A DNA stretch of 6,567 nucleotides from Gammaproteobacteria bacterium (GCA_022600315.1 JAHZKQ010000096.1:1-6567), one strand, 5' to 3'. Shown: positions 1-6,123, counted from the first letter of the stretch. Notes: generated from the sequence alone by a model not told the origin. Numbers and translations are program-made.

Positions 1-1
1 T

Positions 2-781
2 AAAAATGTCTCAGTTGAAATCCCGATTTTTGATGCTAGCCGCAGTTTTCGTAACACCCTGGCGAATCGTTTAGGTGGTGAAATTGATCGACGTAATAAA
101 AAGGTTTGTATCAACGCATTGCGTGATATTTCATTGGCTTTAGAAACCGGCGATCGAGTGGGCTTAATTGGCCATAATGGCGCGGGTAAAACCACTCTAC
201 TACGGTTGTTGGCACATATCTATAAGCCGAGCCGAGGTCAGTATATTTGCCGTGGTCAGGTAACTTCATTGTTTAATATTAATTTAGGCATGGATATGGA
301 CGATACTGGCATGGAAAATATTTATGCGATTGGTATGTTTTTAGGAATGACCAAAGAAGAAATTGCTGCCAAACGTGATGAAGTCATTGAATTTAGTGAG
401 TTGGGTGACTTTATTCATCTGCCTTTACGGACTTATTCATCAGGTATGTTGACGCGTTTAAGTTTCGCTTTAGCAACAGCGCTTGAGCCGGATATTCTAT
501 TAATGGATGAAGGGATTGGGGCTGGTGATGCCAGTTTTGCTGATAGAGTAGAAGAGCGTTTAAGTAGTTTCTATCAAAAAATTCGTACGCTTGTTATCGC
601 TTCGCACTCTAATGAGTTAATTAAAAAACTATGCAACAAAGCTTTATTGTTAGAGCATGGCAAGATCAAGGCTTTTGGCGAAGTGAATGAGGTTATTGCT
701 TTCTATGAAAAAAACAGTAGAGCCACTAATAATTCAGCATCACGTTATTGTCCGGAGTTTGCAACGCCAACTCTTCTTTAG
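2..781 (+). CDS. wzt: Wzt-like polysaccharide ABC transporter ATP-binding protein (5' end outside window)
   Basis: ATPase subunit of an ABC-2 type exporter that moves undecaprenyl-linked O-antigen or similar glycan across the inner membrane, with a Wzm-type permease that is not in this window. The frame is open from base 2, so the gene starts upstream; the TTG at 119 is an internal leucine codon. Visible in order: the N-terminal stretch IPIFDASRSFRNTL typical of this family, Walker A GHNGAGKTT (bases 170-196), ABC signature YSSGM, Walker B ILLMDEG followed by GAGD (D-loop), and the switch histidine in IASHS. About 259 residues are visible, so it is the short Wzt type without the C-terminal carbohydrate-binding domain of E. 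coli O9a Wzt. The last roughly 18 residues come from a 56-bp convergent overlap with the next gene and look like a non-family extension. Family assignment is firm; the exported glycan is unknown. Confidence 0.9.
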   Translation, partial: KNVSVEIPIFDASRSFRNTLANRLGGEIDRRNKKVCINALRDISLALETGDRVGLIGHNGAGKTTLLRLLAHIYKPSRGQYICRGQVTSLFNINLGMDMDDTGMENIYAIGMFLGMTKEEIAAKRDEVIEFSELGDFIHLPLRTYSSGMLTRLSFALATALEPDILLMDEGIGAGDASFADRVEERLSSFYQKIRTLVIASHSNELIKKLCNKALLLEHGKIKAFGEVNEVIAFYEKNSRATNNSASRYCPEFATPTLL

Positions 782-1706
782 TCCGGTTTTTAAAATTAGG
801 CAAACTTAAGTAATATAGGTATTTTCGCTCTCGGCGTGCTCGCGCCACGCTATCGAGTATCACCCCGCAAACTAAGCTCACAAAGGCAATGATCATAATG
901 CCGGTGACTAAAATGGCGGTGGGAATTTTAGGTACTAAACCGGTGGCAGCATAAGTTATAAATAGTTGCACGGAGCAACTCAATGAGAAAATTGCTAATA
1001 TGGCAGCGATAACACCAAAAAATAATAATGGTTTGGTTTCTTTTAGCATCAATAAAATACGTAATAGGATTCGTATGCCATCACGAATGCTGCGTAACTT
1101 ACTTGTTGAGCCTTTGGGCCTGGCAAAAAATTTAGTTTTAACTTCGGCAACCGGTATGGCGAGTTCTAAACTGTGAATAGTTAGCTCAGCTTCTGTGTCA
1201 AAGCCACAGGAAAGGGCCGGGAACGATTTAACAAAGCGTTTGCTAAACACACGATAACCAGAAAGAATATCATTAAAATGCTTGCCAAATAATATGGAAA
1301 CCGTTTTATTAAATAAGGCGTTGCCAAAACGATGCCCGAAGCGAAAGGTATTATTGGTTTTATGCTTGTCATCGCGAGCTCCAATCACCATATCGAGATT
1401 TTCGTTGAGTAACTTTTCGATTAAAGTCGGTGCAGCGCTTGGGTCGTAAGTTGCATCACCGTCACTCATAACATACACATCGGCATCGATGTCGGCAAAC
1501 ATACGTCTGACGACATAGCCTTTGCCGCGCCGGGGTTCATGTTTAACAATGGCGCCGGCAGCTTTAGCAATTTTGGCAGTATCATCGTTTGAATGATTAT
1601 CGTAAACATATATTTTGGCCTGTGGTAAAGCTCTTTGAAATTGCTTAATTGTAGTCGCGATTGCCGCGGCTTCATTATAACAAGGAATTAAAACCGCCAG
1701 CTTCAT
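726..1706 (-). CDS. GT2 glycosyltransferase, DPM1/polyprenyl-phosphate sugar synthase-like, with two C-terminal membrane helices
   Basis: Inner-membrane GT-A glycosyltransferase that probably moves a sugar from a nucleotide donor to a polyprenyl phosphate on the cytoplasmic side. Visible in 326 residues: the family start VLIPCYNE (5-12), YDNHSNDDT (35-43) for nucleotide binding, the metal-binding DxD as D82-G-D84, GARDD (109-113), and the DILSGYRVFSKRF block (146-158) common to dolichyl-phosphate-mannose synthase relatives. Hydrophobic helices at about 226-251 and 261-285 are followed by a basic stretch RARRERK, so the tail probably returns to the cytoplasm. The ATG at 1706 puts the first beta strand right at the N terminus and overlaps the stop of the upstream gene as ATGA, so translational coupling is likely. 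The 3' end overlaps the convergent ABC ATPase gene by 56 bp. Donor sugar and acceptor cannot be read from the sequence. Confidence 0.88.
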   Translation of the reverse strand: MKLAVLIPCYNEAAAIATTIKQFQRALPQAKIYVYDNHSNDDTAKIAKAAGAIVKHEPRRGKGYVVRRMFADIDADVYVMSDGDATYDPSAAPTLIEKLLNENLDMVIGARDDKHKTNNTFRFGHRFGNALFNKTVSILFGKHFNDILSGYRVFSKRFVKSFPALSCGFDTEAELTIHSLELAIPVAEVKTKFFARPKGSTSKLRSIRDGIRILLRILLMLKETKPLLFFGVIAAILAIFSLSCSVQLFITYAATGLVPKIPTAILVTGIMIIAFVSLVCGVILDSVARARRERKYLYYLSLPNFKNRTKEELALQTPDNNVMLNY

Positions 1707-2983
1707 AATGTTTTCTCTTTAGTTATCAGACTATTTTGGCGCGAAAATAATAGCGCTGCCATTAGAATAAGTAGACATAAGTAAGGATAAATCAAATAAC
1801 GTGTTAGCATCATTTCGGCTAAAGACACAGTAAGGTTATTGGCGAATATCAGTATCCATAATCCAAGCATGGCGCTAATGATGTAATTCTTAGGTTTGAT
1901 AAATTGCGCGATCAAAAGACTGAGCCCTAGAAAGCAAAACACTAAGAATGGAACTAAATCGCCGAGTGATAAAATCAGCTTTCTGATAGAGAAAATTAAA
2001 TTTTGTTTCCAATTGTGCTTGAGTAGTGTTATTGCCAGTTTTTTAAGGATGATATCTTGCTGGTAAGGACTGGTATAGCCTAATTGATTTAGCTTGCGAA
2101 AGTTTTGATTTTGGATGGGGTCAAATACCGATCTAAAATAAGCCGCGTCTTTAAGAAATCGGATGTAATTTGGTTTTGGGTCTAGCGTGGCAAGGGTAAA
2201 TTTTGCCTGAGTATTCGCTTGATAGAGTGAGTTAAATAGTGATTTAAGCTTTGGATCTTTAAAGAGCTTGGCATCATTGGGCTTGGCTAGAAACATCGGT
2301 TGTACCAATAATAGAGCGCCATTACTGGTATTGCTAGCAAACTTCCCGTGCACAACATATTGATAACCGCGGTTCAAGAGAGTGGTTAGAACGATTGTTA
2401 GTAGAAAAATTAGCCCAATTAATAGAATTTTTTGAGGATTGGTTCGGCGAAAAAATAAATAAATCACCGCTAAAAATAGTATGCCGTATAAATATAAAAA
2501 TTGGTTGCGGGTTAGAACCAGCAGCATGGTTAGCAGTGCTAAGATTAGCGTCGTTTTAATGGCTCTAGTTACAATAAATTCTATAAGATAAGTGAGAAAA
2601 ATGACAAACAATGGAATTGCAATGGCTTCAGTTAATAAATAACGCGCATAGGGAAAAACAATATAGGGCGGAATAATAAAGCTTACCGCTAGTAGCGTCA
2701 TGGCCCAGCGCGGGATATTAAAAATCGGTCTAAGCTTTTTATCCATGAGATGCATGGCGAAAAAAATTAATCCTATTTGTAAGGCTCTAAAAATATAATA
2801 ATGCTCACCGACTAAGAGGCGATTAAGCCATAATAGAATAGGCAGTAGGGGTGGTCTTTGTGGTGAAAAAGCAATATAGCTTGGGCTATCAGGAGCCATA
2901 ATTGAAGGCATAAATAACTGGGGTATTAGCACTACTGCTAATAAGATTAAAAGCGCATAATTTCGTTTAGACTGTGCGTGCAT
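1703..2983 (-). CDS. Multi-pass membrane protein, probable GT-C family glycosyltransferase
   Basis: A 426-residue, very hydrophobic protein with roughly ten predicted membrane helices, the first at about 9-27. After helix 1 comes PDSPSYI (31-37) and then RPPLLPILL (43-51). An acidic residue in the first outer loop followed by an R-P-P-x-x-P segment is typical of GT-C enzymes (PMT/ArnT-like, GT39/GT83), which use polyprenyl-phosphate sugars on the periplasmic face; D32 is the candidate catalytic residue. A larger soluble loop lies at about 218-315, between two membrane blocks. It is first in an operon with the GT2 gene (ATGA overlap), which would supply the lipid-linked sugar. The ATG at 2983 has AAGG eight bases upstream. 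No close family is recognised by name; a polymerase or flippase-like role is possible, but the motif order favours GT-C. Confidence 0.7.
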   Translation of the reverse strand: MHAQSKRNYALLILLAVVLIPQLFMPSIMAPDSPSYIAFSPQRPPLLPILLWLNRLLVGEHYYIFRALQIGLIFFAMHLMDKKLRPIFNIPRWAMTLLAVSFIIPPYIVFPYARYLLTEAIAIPLFVIFLTYLIEFIVTRAIKTTLILALLTMLLVLTRNQFLYLYGILFLAVIYLFFRRTNPQKILLIGLIFLLTIVLTTLLNRGYQYVVHGKFASNTSNGALLLVQPMFLAKPNDAKLFKDPKLKSLFNSLYQANTQAKFTLATLDPKPNYIRFLKDAAYFRSVFDPIQNQNFRKLNQLGYTSPYQQDIILKKLAITLLKHNWKQNLIFSIRKLILSLGDLVPFLVFCFLGLSLLIAQFIKPKNYIISAMLGLWILIFANNLTVSLAEMMLTRYLIYPYLCLLILMAALLFSRQNSLITKEKTL

Positions 2984-3015
2984 TTAAGTTGCCTTAATAT
3001 CTAGCTGCTTGGCTG

Positions 3016-3043
3016 ATTATCGAGCTTGAAATTCTAATCAAAA
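3016..3043 (-). promoter_or_regulatory. Possible sigma70 promoter for the GT-C/GT2 operon
   Basis: On the minus strand a good -10 hexamer, GATAAT (3016-3021), has a weak -35, TTTTGA (3038-3043), 16 bases upstream. Transcription would start about 25 bases before the ATG at 2983. It lies in the 162-bp divergent spacer, where a promoter is expected, but the -35 matches only three of six consensus bases. Confidence 0.27.
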
Positions 3044-3073
3044 TTCCTGGTTAAGTATACCTTATGTGGATTT

Positions 3074-3101
3074 TTGTTGGCAGTGCAATTAAATTTAAAA
3101 T
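3074..3101 (+). promoter_or_regulatory. Possible sigma70 promoter for lhgO
   Basis: TTGTTG (3074-3079) and TAAAAT (3096-3101) are 16 bases apart. The -10 matches five of six consensus bases and the -35 three of six. The predicted start, near 3108, gives a leader of about 38 bases. The spacer also holds GGTTAAGTATACC (3049-3061), a partly symmetric sequence that could bind a regulator, but no known operator is recognised. Confidence 0.3.
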
Positions 3102-3145
3102 CAGGTAGGATGCAAGCCTATTTGTAAGAACTGGATGTCCTATTT

Positions 3146-4345
3146 ATGCACTATGATGTGATTATTGTTGGTGGTGGAATTGTGGGGTTTTCTACGGCAT
3201 TTCAGTTATTGCAGCGTGAACCGCATTTAAAAGTCGCCGTCTTAGAAAAAGAAACTCAATTCGGTCAGCATCAAACGGGGCACAATAGTGGTGTGATTCA
3301 TGCCGGAGTTTATTATCAGCCGGGTAGTTTAAAGGCTAAGTTTTGTGTTGAGGGTTGTGGAGCCATTAAGACATTTTGTGAAGAGCACAGTATTCCATTT
3401 AAAGTCCCAGGAAAATTAATTGTTGCAACAAGTGAAGCCGAATTAATTGGTATGCAGAAGTTAGCAACGCGCTGTGTTGCCAATGGCTTGACGATAGAGA
3501 ATTTAACTGCCAGCGAGGTAGTAAAAAGACAACCTGGTCTGTCCGCTGTAGGCGGGTTTTTTGTTAAGGAAACGGGAATTGTTAATTGGCGCACAGTTTG
3601 CGAACAGTATGCTAAATTATTTAAAAATCTTGGCGGCAAAATTTTTTATCAGCAACAAGTTAGCGCCATTAAGGAATCAGGGCGCGACGTGGTGATTACC
3701 ACGCGAAATAAAAATATCTATCTTTGTAGTCATCTTATCACTTGCTCAGGATTATATGCCGATCGTTTAGTGCGAATGAGTGGGCTTAAAGCTAATTTTA
3801 AAATTGTTCCGTTTCGAGGGGAGTATTTTAAGTTAAAGCCGACTTATAATAATTATTTTAAGCATTTAATTTATCCAGTGCCTGATCCTAAGCTGCCATT
3901 TTTGGGGGTGCACTTTACACCACAAATAGGTGGTTTTGCGACCGTCGGGCCAAGTGCGGTGTTAGCATTAGCACGGGAAGGCTATGGTTGGAATAAAATT
4001 AATTTAAAAGATTGTCTAGAAACCTTAACGTACTGGCCAGCTTGGAAGCTTATTATGAAAAACCTAGCTGCTACGGGCGAGCAACTTTTAAGTTCTATGT
4101 TTAAAAACTATTATTTAAAATTGGCGCAAAAGTATGTGCCAAGCATTAAACGCCAAGATCTAGAAAAATATCCGGCTGGTGTGCGCGCTCAAGCAGTTGA
4201 TAAGGCCGGCAACTTTATTAAAGACTTTTTATTTATGGAATCGGATCGCATCTTGCATACCTGCAATGCACCATCGCCGGCGGCTACATCAAGTTTGCCG
4301 ATTGGTAATTATATTGTGGAGCGGTTTATGGTGAAAATCACTTAG
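3146..4345 (+). CDS. lhgO: L-2-hydroxyglutarate dehydrogenase/oxidase (FAD-dependent)
   Basis: Oxidises L-2-hydroxyglutarate to 2-oxoglutarate, passing electrons through FAD to the membrane quinone pool (or to oxygen). It clears a side product of central metabolism and, in E. coli, serves the glutarate/lysine breakdown route. The 399 residues begin with a dinucleotide-binding fold, IIVGGGIVG (6-14), with the ribose-binding acid in AVLEKE (E34). The segment HQTGHNSGVIHAGVYY (42-57) is a hallmark of LhgO, as are PFRGEYF, HLIYPVPDP, PAGVRAQAVD and the C-terminal HTCNAPSPAATS. E. coli LhgO is about 422 residues; this one lacks only the variable C-terminal tail. The ATG at 3146 fits the E. coli start, although its ribosome site is weak (GGA twelve bases upstream). 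No csiD/glaH, gabD or gabT neighbour is present, so a stand-alone metabolite-repair role is likelier than a lysine pathway role. Confidence 0.95.
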   Translation: MHYDVIIVGGGIVGFSTAFQLLQREPHLKVAVLEKETQFGQHQTGHNSGVIHAGVYYQPGSLKAKFCVEGCGAIKTFCEEHSIPFKVPGKLIVATSEAELIGMQKLATRCVANGLTIENLTASEVVKRQPGLSAVGGFFVKETGIVNWRTVCEQYAKLFKNLGGKIFYQQQVSAIKESGRDVVITTRNKNIYLCSHLITCSGLYADRLVRMSGLKANFKIVPFRGEYFKLKPTYNNYFKHLIYPVPDPKLPFLGVHFTPQIGGFATVGPSAVLALAREGYGWNKINLKDCLETLTYWPAWKLIMKNLAATGEQLLSSMFKNYYLKLAQKYVPSIKRQDLEKYPAGVRAQAVDKAGNFIKDFLFMESDRILHTCNAPSPAATSSLPIGNYIVERFMVKIT

Positions 4346-4589
4346 TGGGTTAACTAATGCCTTGCTATAAATATTTTATAATTGAGAGGTTATATTGACG
4401 CTGGTTGTTTATTTACTTCCAGCTGACCTGCACTATATATTTTGTTGGTTATTATTACCTTCTTTAATGTTAAAGCAACTTTCTTGTTATCAATCAGCTG
4501 GTTAAATTTTATGCTTTAAATCGGGTGTTTTCTGGATTTAAGGAATGCTGTATGGTTATATATTAGTAAATTTATAGTGGAATTTTATT
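4346..4589. other. AT-rich spacer without a gene between lhgO and the methyltransferase gene
   Basis: No convincing coding frame, tRNA or intrinsic terminator is visible in these 244 bases. They contain an AT-only palindrome (TATAAA-TAT-TTTATA, 4366-4380), an 8-base sequence CCAGCTGA (4419-4426) with its inverted copy TCAGCTGG (4494-4501), and several possible -10 elements. The length suggests that the methyltransferase has its own promoter and is not simply in an operon with lhgO. Confidence 0.6.
4412..4441 (+). promoter_or_regulatory. Possible promoter for the O-methyltransferase gene
   Basis: TTTACT (4412-4417) and TATATT (4436-4441) are 18 bases apart, matching four and five of six consensus bases. 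The start would be near 4448, leaving a leader of about 140 bases. An alternative, TTGTTA (4484-4489) with TTTTAT (4507-4512) at 17 bases, is about as good. In DNA this rich in A and T such matches arise easily by chance. Confidence 0.25.
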
Positions 4590-5243
4590 ATGTCTACCTC
4601 AACCAAATTCACTGACAGCGTAGCTAATTATCTACGCAGCAGCGCTAAAGAATCAGCATCATTAAAAGCATTGCGCAGGGAAACTGAAGCGAGTTTTAAA
4701 AGTGCGCGAATGATGAGCTCGCCAGAGCAAGTGGAATTTTTACAATGGTTGATGCATTTAATGCAAGTTACTAGAGTTATTGAGGTGGGAGTTTTTACCG
4801 GTTATGGGACGCTGGCAATGGCAGAGGCTTTGCCAAACGCAGGATATCTATTAGCCTGTGAGCGTAGTGATAAATATGCGGCAATAAATCATGAATTTTG
4901 GCAGCACGCTAAGGTTGATAATAAAATTGATTTGAAAATTGCTCCGGCTTTGGAAACTTTACAACAGCAGATTGATGCTAACGAGTCTTTATTTGATTTC
5001 GCTTATATCGATGCCGATAAAGATAATTATCCAAATTATTATCAACTATTATTAAAATTAATTCGCCCGGGTGGGGTGATGATATTTGATAATATTATTT
5101 GGGTTGCGGATCAAATTGTGCCGGAGGCAAAAGTAAAATTCACCGAACAGTTGCATCAGTTCGCAGAAGCATTAATCAAAAATCCAGAGTTACAAACCAC
5201 TTTGGTGCCATTAGGTGGTGGGATGTTGATGGTGCGGGTTTAA
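4590..5243 (+). CDS. SAM-dependent, metal-dependent O-methyltransferase (caffeoyl-CoA/catechol O-methyltransferase family)
   Basis: Cytoplasmic class I methyltransferase (Methyltransf_3 type), 217 residues, the usual length. Visible: the SAM-binding motif EVGVFTGYGTLAMA (65-78), the acidic residue E91 in ACERSD that contacts the SAM ribose, YIDADKDNYPNYY (139-151) with D141 as first metal ligand, and GGVMIFDNIIW (161-171) with D167 and N168 completing the metal site. The C terminus LGGGMLMVRV corresponds to the LPLGDG-like end of the family, with Gly where Asp is common. Members methylate vicinal hydroxyls of catechol-type compounds; the bacterial substrate is usually unknown, and here too. 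The ATG at 4590 has AGTGGA eight bases upstream. The stop TAA lies in a TTAA shared with the stop of the convergent PspC gene. Confidence 0.9.
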   Translation: MSTSTKFTDSVANYLRSSAKESASLKALRRETEASFKSARMMSSPEQVEFLQWLMHLMQVTRVIEVGVFTGYGTLAMAEALPNAGYLLACERSDKYAAINHEFWQHAKVDNKIDLKIAPALETLQQQIDANESLFDFAYIDADKDNYPNYYQLLLKLIRPGGVMIFDNIIWVADQIVPEAKVKFTEQLHQFAEALIKNPELQTTLVPLGGGMLMVRV

Positions 5244-5440
5244 TCGTTTTCTGCTGTTAACGGCACAATTAACCACATCAAAATATAAAATATAATGGTT
5301 ACGCCAAACACTAGTGCTAAGGCCACAAATAAGATGCGTATGAAAACAGGATCAACGTTAAAGTATTCGCCTAAGCCACCGCAAACACCGGCAATGATGC
5401 TTTCTTTGCGGGATCGGAATAGACGTTTTGTTATGCTCAT
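5240..5440 (-). CDS. Small PspC-domain membrane protein
   Basis: A 66-residue protein made up almost wholly of one PspC domain. It has a basic N terminus (KRLFRSRK), the family core AGVCGGLGEYF (17-27) with DP (30-31) and R35, then one membrane helix at about 33-60 ending in LIVPLT. PspC domains occur in the phage-shock response, where PspC with PspB senses envelope stress and recruits PspA, and in many stand-alone small proteins of unknown role. No pspA, pspB or pspF lies nearby, so this is a stand-alone member and should not be named pspC. The ATG at 5440 has AAGG eight bases upstream. It is downstream of ssb on the same strand (64-bp gap containing a hairpin) and may be co-transcribed with it. 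Confidence 0.87.
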   Translation of the reverse strand: MSITKRLFRSRKESIIAGVCGGLGEYFNVDPVFIRILFVALALVFGVTIIFYILMWLIVPLTAEND

Positions 5441-5465
5441 TTTGGTTGCCTTTTTTAGCTTGTTA

Positions 5466-5497
5466 ATCCGTTGATATCCCTTCGGGACTCAGCGGAT
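5466..5497. repeat. Imperfect inverted repeat (hairpin) between ssb and the PspC gene
   Basis: On the plus strand ATCCG (5466-5470) pairs with CGGAT (5493-5497). A T-G wobble and three more pairs follow, then a small internal loop, then TCCC pairs with GGGA around a TTC loop. No T-run follows on either strand: in the ssb direction the next bases are TAACAAGC. It therefore looks more like an RNA processing, stability or partial attenuation element, or a dispersed repeat, than a strong terminator. Confidence 0.6.
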
Positions 5498-5504
5498 GTT
5501 CTTA

Positions 5505-5975
5505 CTAGAATGGGATGTCGTCTTCATCAAAGCTGTTAGTGCCGCTGGTCGCAGCGCCCGCTGTTGCGGTCGCAGATTCAGTGGCTTTGTTTTCACCGGC
5601 TGCAGCAGCTGGTTTGTTTTGTGAGTAATTGCCGCTACCACGACTGTCTAGCATTTGCATTTCAGCGGAAATAATTTCGGTGGTGTAACGATCAGTGCCA
5701 TTTTTATCTTGCCACTTACGAGTACGTAAACTACCTTCAACGTAAATCTTGGAGCCTTTATGTAAATATTCACCGACAATTTCAGCCAGTCGGTTAAAGA
5801 ATACGATGCGGTGCCATTCAGTGCGTTCTTGCAATTCACCAGACTGTTTATCACGCCAAGTGGTACTGGTTGCTAATGTGACATTTGCAACGGCGTTACC
5901 ATTTGGGGTGTAACGTACTTCGGGGTCATTACCGAGATTACCAATTAAAATAACTTTATTAATACCTTTAGCCAT
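5505..5975 (-). CDS. ssb: Single-stranded DNA-binding protein
   Basis: Essential tetrameric protein that coats single-stranded DNA in replication, recombination and repair, and recruits partner enzymes through its C-terminal tip. The 156 residues hold an N-terminal OB fold (about 1-110) starting [17 protein letters not shown], with W40, W54 and W88 at the positions known for DNA stacking in E. coli SSB and F60 also in place. A low-complexity linker rich in Ala, Thr, Gly and Ser (about 111-148) leads to the acidic tip DEDDIPF, the docking site for exonuclease I, RecQ, PriA and others. Length and layout are normal for gammaproteobacteria. It lies downstream of an MFS gene on the same strand, an order often found next to uvrA in this class. 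The 148-bp upstream gap leaves room for its own promoter, but none stands out. Confidence 0.97.
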   Translation of the reverse strand: MAKGINKVILIGNLGNDPEVRYTPNGNAVANVTLATSTTWRDKQSGELQERTEWHRIVFFNRLAEIVGEYLHKGSKIYVEGSLRTRKWQDKNGTDRYTTEIISAEMQMLDSRGSGNYSQNKPAAAAGENKATESATATAGAATSGTNSFDEDDIPF

Positions 5976-5983
5976 GTATATAT

Positions 5984-5988
5984 CTCCT
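5984..5988 (-). promoter_or_regulatory. Strong ribosome binding site of ssb
   Basis: AGGAG lies eight bases before the ATG at 5975 on the minus strand, within GAGGAGA. It is the best Shine-Dalgarno match in the window and fixes the ssb start, in keeping with the high expression expected for SSB. Confidence 0.8.
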
Positions 5989-6010
5989 CGATGTTCTTAA
6001 GTACGCTAAG

Positions 6011-6030
6011 TCAGCCACAGGCTCGGCTGA
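6011..6030. repeat. Short perfect inverted repeat in the ssb leader region
   Basis: TCAGCC and GGCTGA form a six-base-pair stem around an eight-base loop; an alternative inner stem AGCC-ACA-GGCT can form from the same bases. A weaker flanking pair, CTTA/TAAG (5996-5999 and 6007-6010), adjoins it. No T-run follows, so it is not a typical terminator for the MFS gene. It sits about 36 bases upstream of the ssb start and does not match the LexA box pattern CTGT-N8-ACAG. Confidence 0.45.
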
Positions 6031-6123
6031 ATAGCAGTCCACTAGTTTTCCATATGCTCAATTAGCACGCATCCAAGTTTAACGGATTTTCGTGTCTGGT
6101 ACTACCGTAGATTTGCACAATTT

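Noticed and set aside
119..121. TTG as start codon of the ABC ATPase
   Set aside because: The frame is open upstream to base 2 and encodes the family's conserved N-terminal region (IPIFDASRSF), so this is an internal leucine codon.
1181..1384. 67-codon minus-strand frame inside the GT2 gene
   Set aside because: It lies wholly within a well-supported glycosyltransferase gene and has no recognisable family or ribosome site.
1466..1675. 69-codon minus-strand frame inside the GT2 gene
   Set aside because: It is an out-of-frame shadow over the conserved GT2 nucleotide-binding region.
3316..3639. 107-codon frame antisense to lhgO
   Set aside because: It is antisense to conserved LhgO sequence and its translation shows no recognisable protein features.
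4366..4380. TATAAA-TAT-TTTATA palindrome as a terminator for lhgO
   Set aside because: The stem is made only of A-T pairs, the loop is three bases and no T-run follows, so it would be very unstable as a terminator.
5240..5440. Phage-shock operon
   Set aside because: Only a single PspC domain is present, with no pspA, pspB or pspF in reach.
5466..5497. Hairpin as a rho-independent terminator of ssb
   Set aside because: On the ssb strand the bases after the stem are TAACAAGCTAAAAAAGG, with no U-run in the RNA, so the canonical signal is missing.
5648..5854. 68-codon minus-strand frame inside ssb
   Set aside because: It is an alternative frame over the conserved OB fold of SSB.
5976..6123. 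LexA/SOS box upstream of ssb
   Set aside because: No CTGT-N8-ACAG is present; the nearest (CTGT-N8-TAGC on the minus strand) lacks the second half-site.
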